Below are positions 22,618-23,014 of a stretch of DNA of 23,014 nt, in pieces; positions within the stretch are counted from its first letter, which is position 1; each line of letters opens with the position of its first letter. Location of the stretch: contig URUI01000031.1 in assembly GCA_900551015.1 (NCBI GenBank), positions 1 through 23,014 of the forward strand, written 5' to 3'. The stretch is from an uncultured Collinsella sp. (lineage in GTDB: Bacteria; Actinomycetota; Coriobacteriia; Coriobacteriales; Coriobacteriaceae). The translations under genes were made by a program, and so were the position numbers. The notes under the pieces were generated by a model. That model saw only the letters and a program-made list of their open reading frames with translations. It did no database searches and had not been told where the DNA came from.

Positions 22618-22640
22618 GCGCCGCGAGTTACGCGGCGCTT
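22616..22640. terminator. Stem-loop between convergent genes
   Basis: AAGCGCCGCG (22616-22625) pairs perfectly with CGCGGCGCTT (22631-22640), loop AGTTA. No T tract follows on the plus strand; on the minus strand ACTGTTTTGG follows. It is a plausible bidirectional terminator. Confidence 0.5.
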
Positions 22641-22653
22641 GGTGCATCTTGGA

Positions 22654-22845
22654 TTACTGTTCGCGGTGCTCGGGATCGGAAACGAGCTTAGGCGCAAAGT
22701 AGGGGACGTGGCCCAGGTAGGGGCAGCTGTCCGAACGCGCCTCAACGGCGCAGGGGACATCGTCGTAGGTCATGGAAGAACCGAGTCGGGTGATGGCCTT
22801 GGCGGCGGGCGCGACGAGCATCTTGAGCGGAGCGATCGGTGTCAT
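22654..22845 (-). CDS. Small protein of unknown function (63 aa)
   Basis: I do not recognise this family. The 63-aa product starts MTPIAPLKMLVAPAAKAITR and continues with a stretch containing two cysteines (DDVPCAVEARSDSCPYLGHV) and a polar C-terminus (SDPEHREQ). The first 20 residues could form an amphipathic or weakly hydrophobic helix. Support for being real comes from an excellent AAAGGAGAT ribosome binding site before the ATG at 22845, a consensus-like promoter about 70 bp upstream, and a stem-loop after the stop. An upstream in-frame ATG at 22860 would overlap the RBS and is rejected. Confidence 0.65.
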   Translation of the reverse strand: MTPIAPLKMLVAPAAKAITRLGSSMTYDDVPCAVEARSDSCPYLGHVPYFAPKLVSDPEHREQ

Positions 22846-22883
22846 GGCATCTCCTTTCATCGGTGAGACACAGCTTGTTTATC

Positions 22884-22903
22884 TAAACGATACAGTACGT
22901 TTA
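22884..22903. promoter_or_regulatory. Inverted repeat just downstream of the small-protein promoter
   Basis: TAAACG (22884-22889) and CGTTTA (22898-22903) form a 6-bp inverted repeat with an 8-bp spacer, at about +3 to +22 of the predicted transcript. It may be a repressor site. Confidence 0.4.
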
Positions 22904-22911
22904 ATCGGTGA

Positions 22912-22940
22912 GTCTAATCTTGCGGCAAAGAATCTGTCAA
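22912..22940 (-). promoter_or_regulatory. Sigma-70-like promoter of the small-protein gene
   Basis: On the minus strand a perfect TTGACA (22935-22940) is followed by exactly 17 bp and TTAGAC (22912-22917). Predicted start near 22905 gives a leader of about 60 nt before the ATG at 22845. Confidence 0.6.
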
Positions 22941-23014
22941 CATCCTCACAGCATCTGAACAGGGGGGTGTTCCTATAGTTTTGTCAACTGGGAAATGCTC
23001 TCCGTGCGACCGAA
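22941..23014. other. Right-edge intergenic sequence
   Basis: No gene was recognised in the last 74 bp. A TTGACA on the minus strand (plus 22982-22987) may be a -35 without a clear -10. Confidence 0.3.

Noticed and set aside
22772..22978. 68-codon plus-strand ORF at the right end
   Set aside because: Overlaps the better supported minus-strand small gene and its promoter; no RBS.
1..23014. CRISPR array, tRNA, rRNA, prophage or conjugation genes
   Set aside because: No regularly spaced repeats, no tRNA or rRNA signatures, and no phage or transfer genes were recognised anywhere in the window.

Overview
The window looks like chromosomal DNA from a high-GC, anaerobic gut actinobacterium of the class Coriobacteriia, most like Collinsella. 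That is inference from codon use, the gene repertoire (class II galT, flavodiiron protein, membrane-anchored LuxR regulator, agmatine deiminase cluster) and the style of the intergenic hairpins. No rRNA or tRNA gene and no CRISPR array was recognised.

Left part (1-4790): an internal piece of a mannitol PTS permease (mtlA) abuts the stop codon of galT. galT and galK form a minus-strand Leloir operon that diverges from a LacI-family regulator. The shared intergenic region carries three exact copies of a 13-bp putative operator. A stand-alone flavodiiron protein (4920-6080) follows, with an extended -10 promoter and a strong terminator.

Middle part (6140-16018): a DeoR-family repressor diverges from a class II ketose-bisphosphate aldolase. 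Next come a 151-bp perfect-armed giant hairpin, a HAD phosphatase, an AraC regulator that may be leaderless, an unusual Nudix-Vsr fusion protein, a BceAB-like ABC exporter pair without a two-component system, more palindromic intergenic elements, and a membrane-bound LuxR-type regulator.

Right part (16349-22617): an agmatine deiminase catabolic cluster with putrescine carbamoyltransferase, agmatine/putrescine antiporter, agmatine deiminase and a second, paralogous antiporter. The expected pathway is agmatine import in exchange for putrescine, deimination to N-carbamoylputrescine, and phosphorolysis to putrescine plus carbamoyl phosphate. The carbamate kinase that would make ATP from carbamoyl phosphate is not in the window. 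The spacers of this cluster are unusually long and full of hairpins. The second antiporter is preceded by a possible 60-codon leader ORF overlapping a terminator-like hairpin, which may be an attenuator. A small 63-aa protein of unknown function with a clear promoter closes the window.

The observations most worth a second look are the leader ORF plus attenuator before the second antiporter, the Nudix-Vsr fusion, the twin hairpins after aguA, the giant hairpin after the aldolase, and the abrupt mtlA/galT junction.
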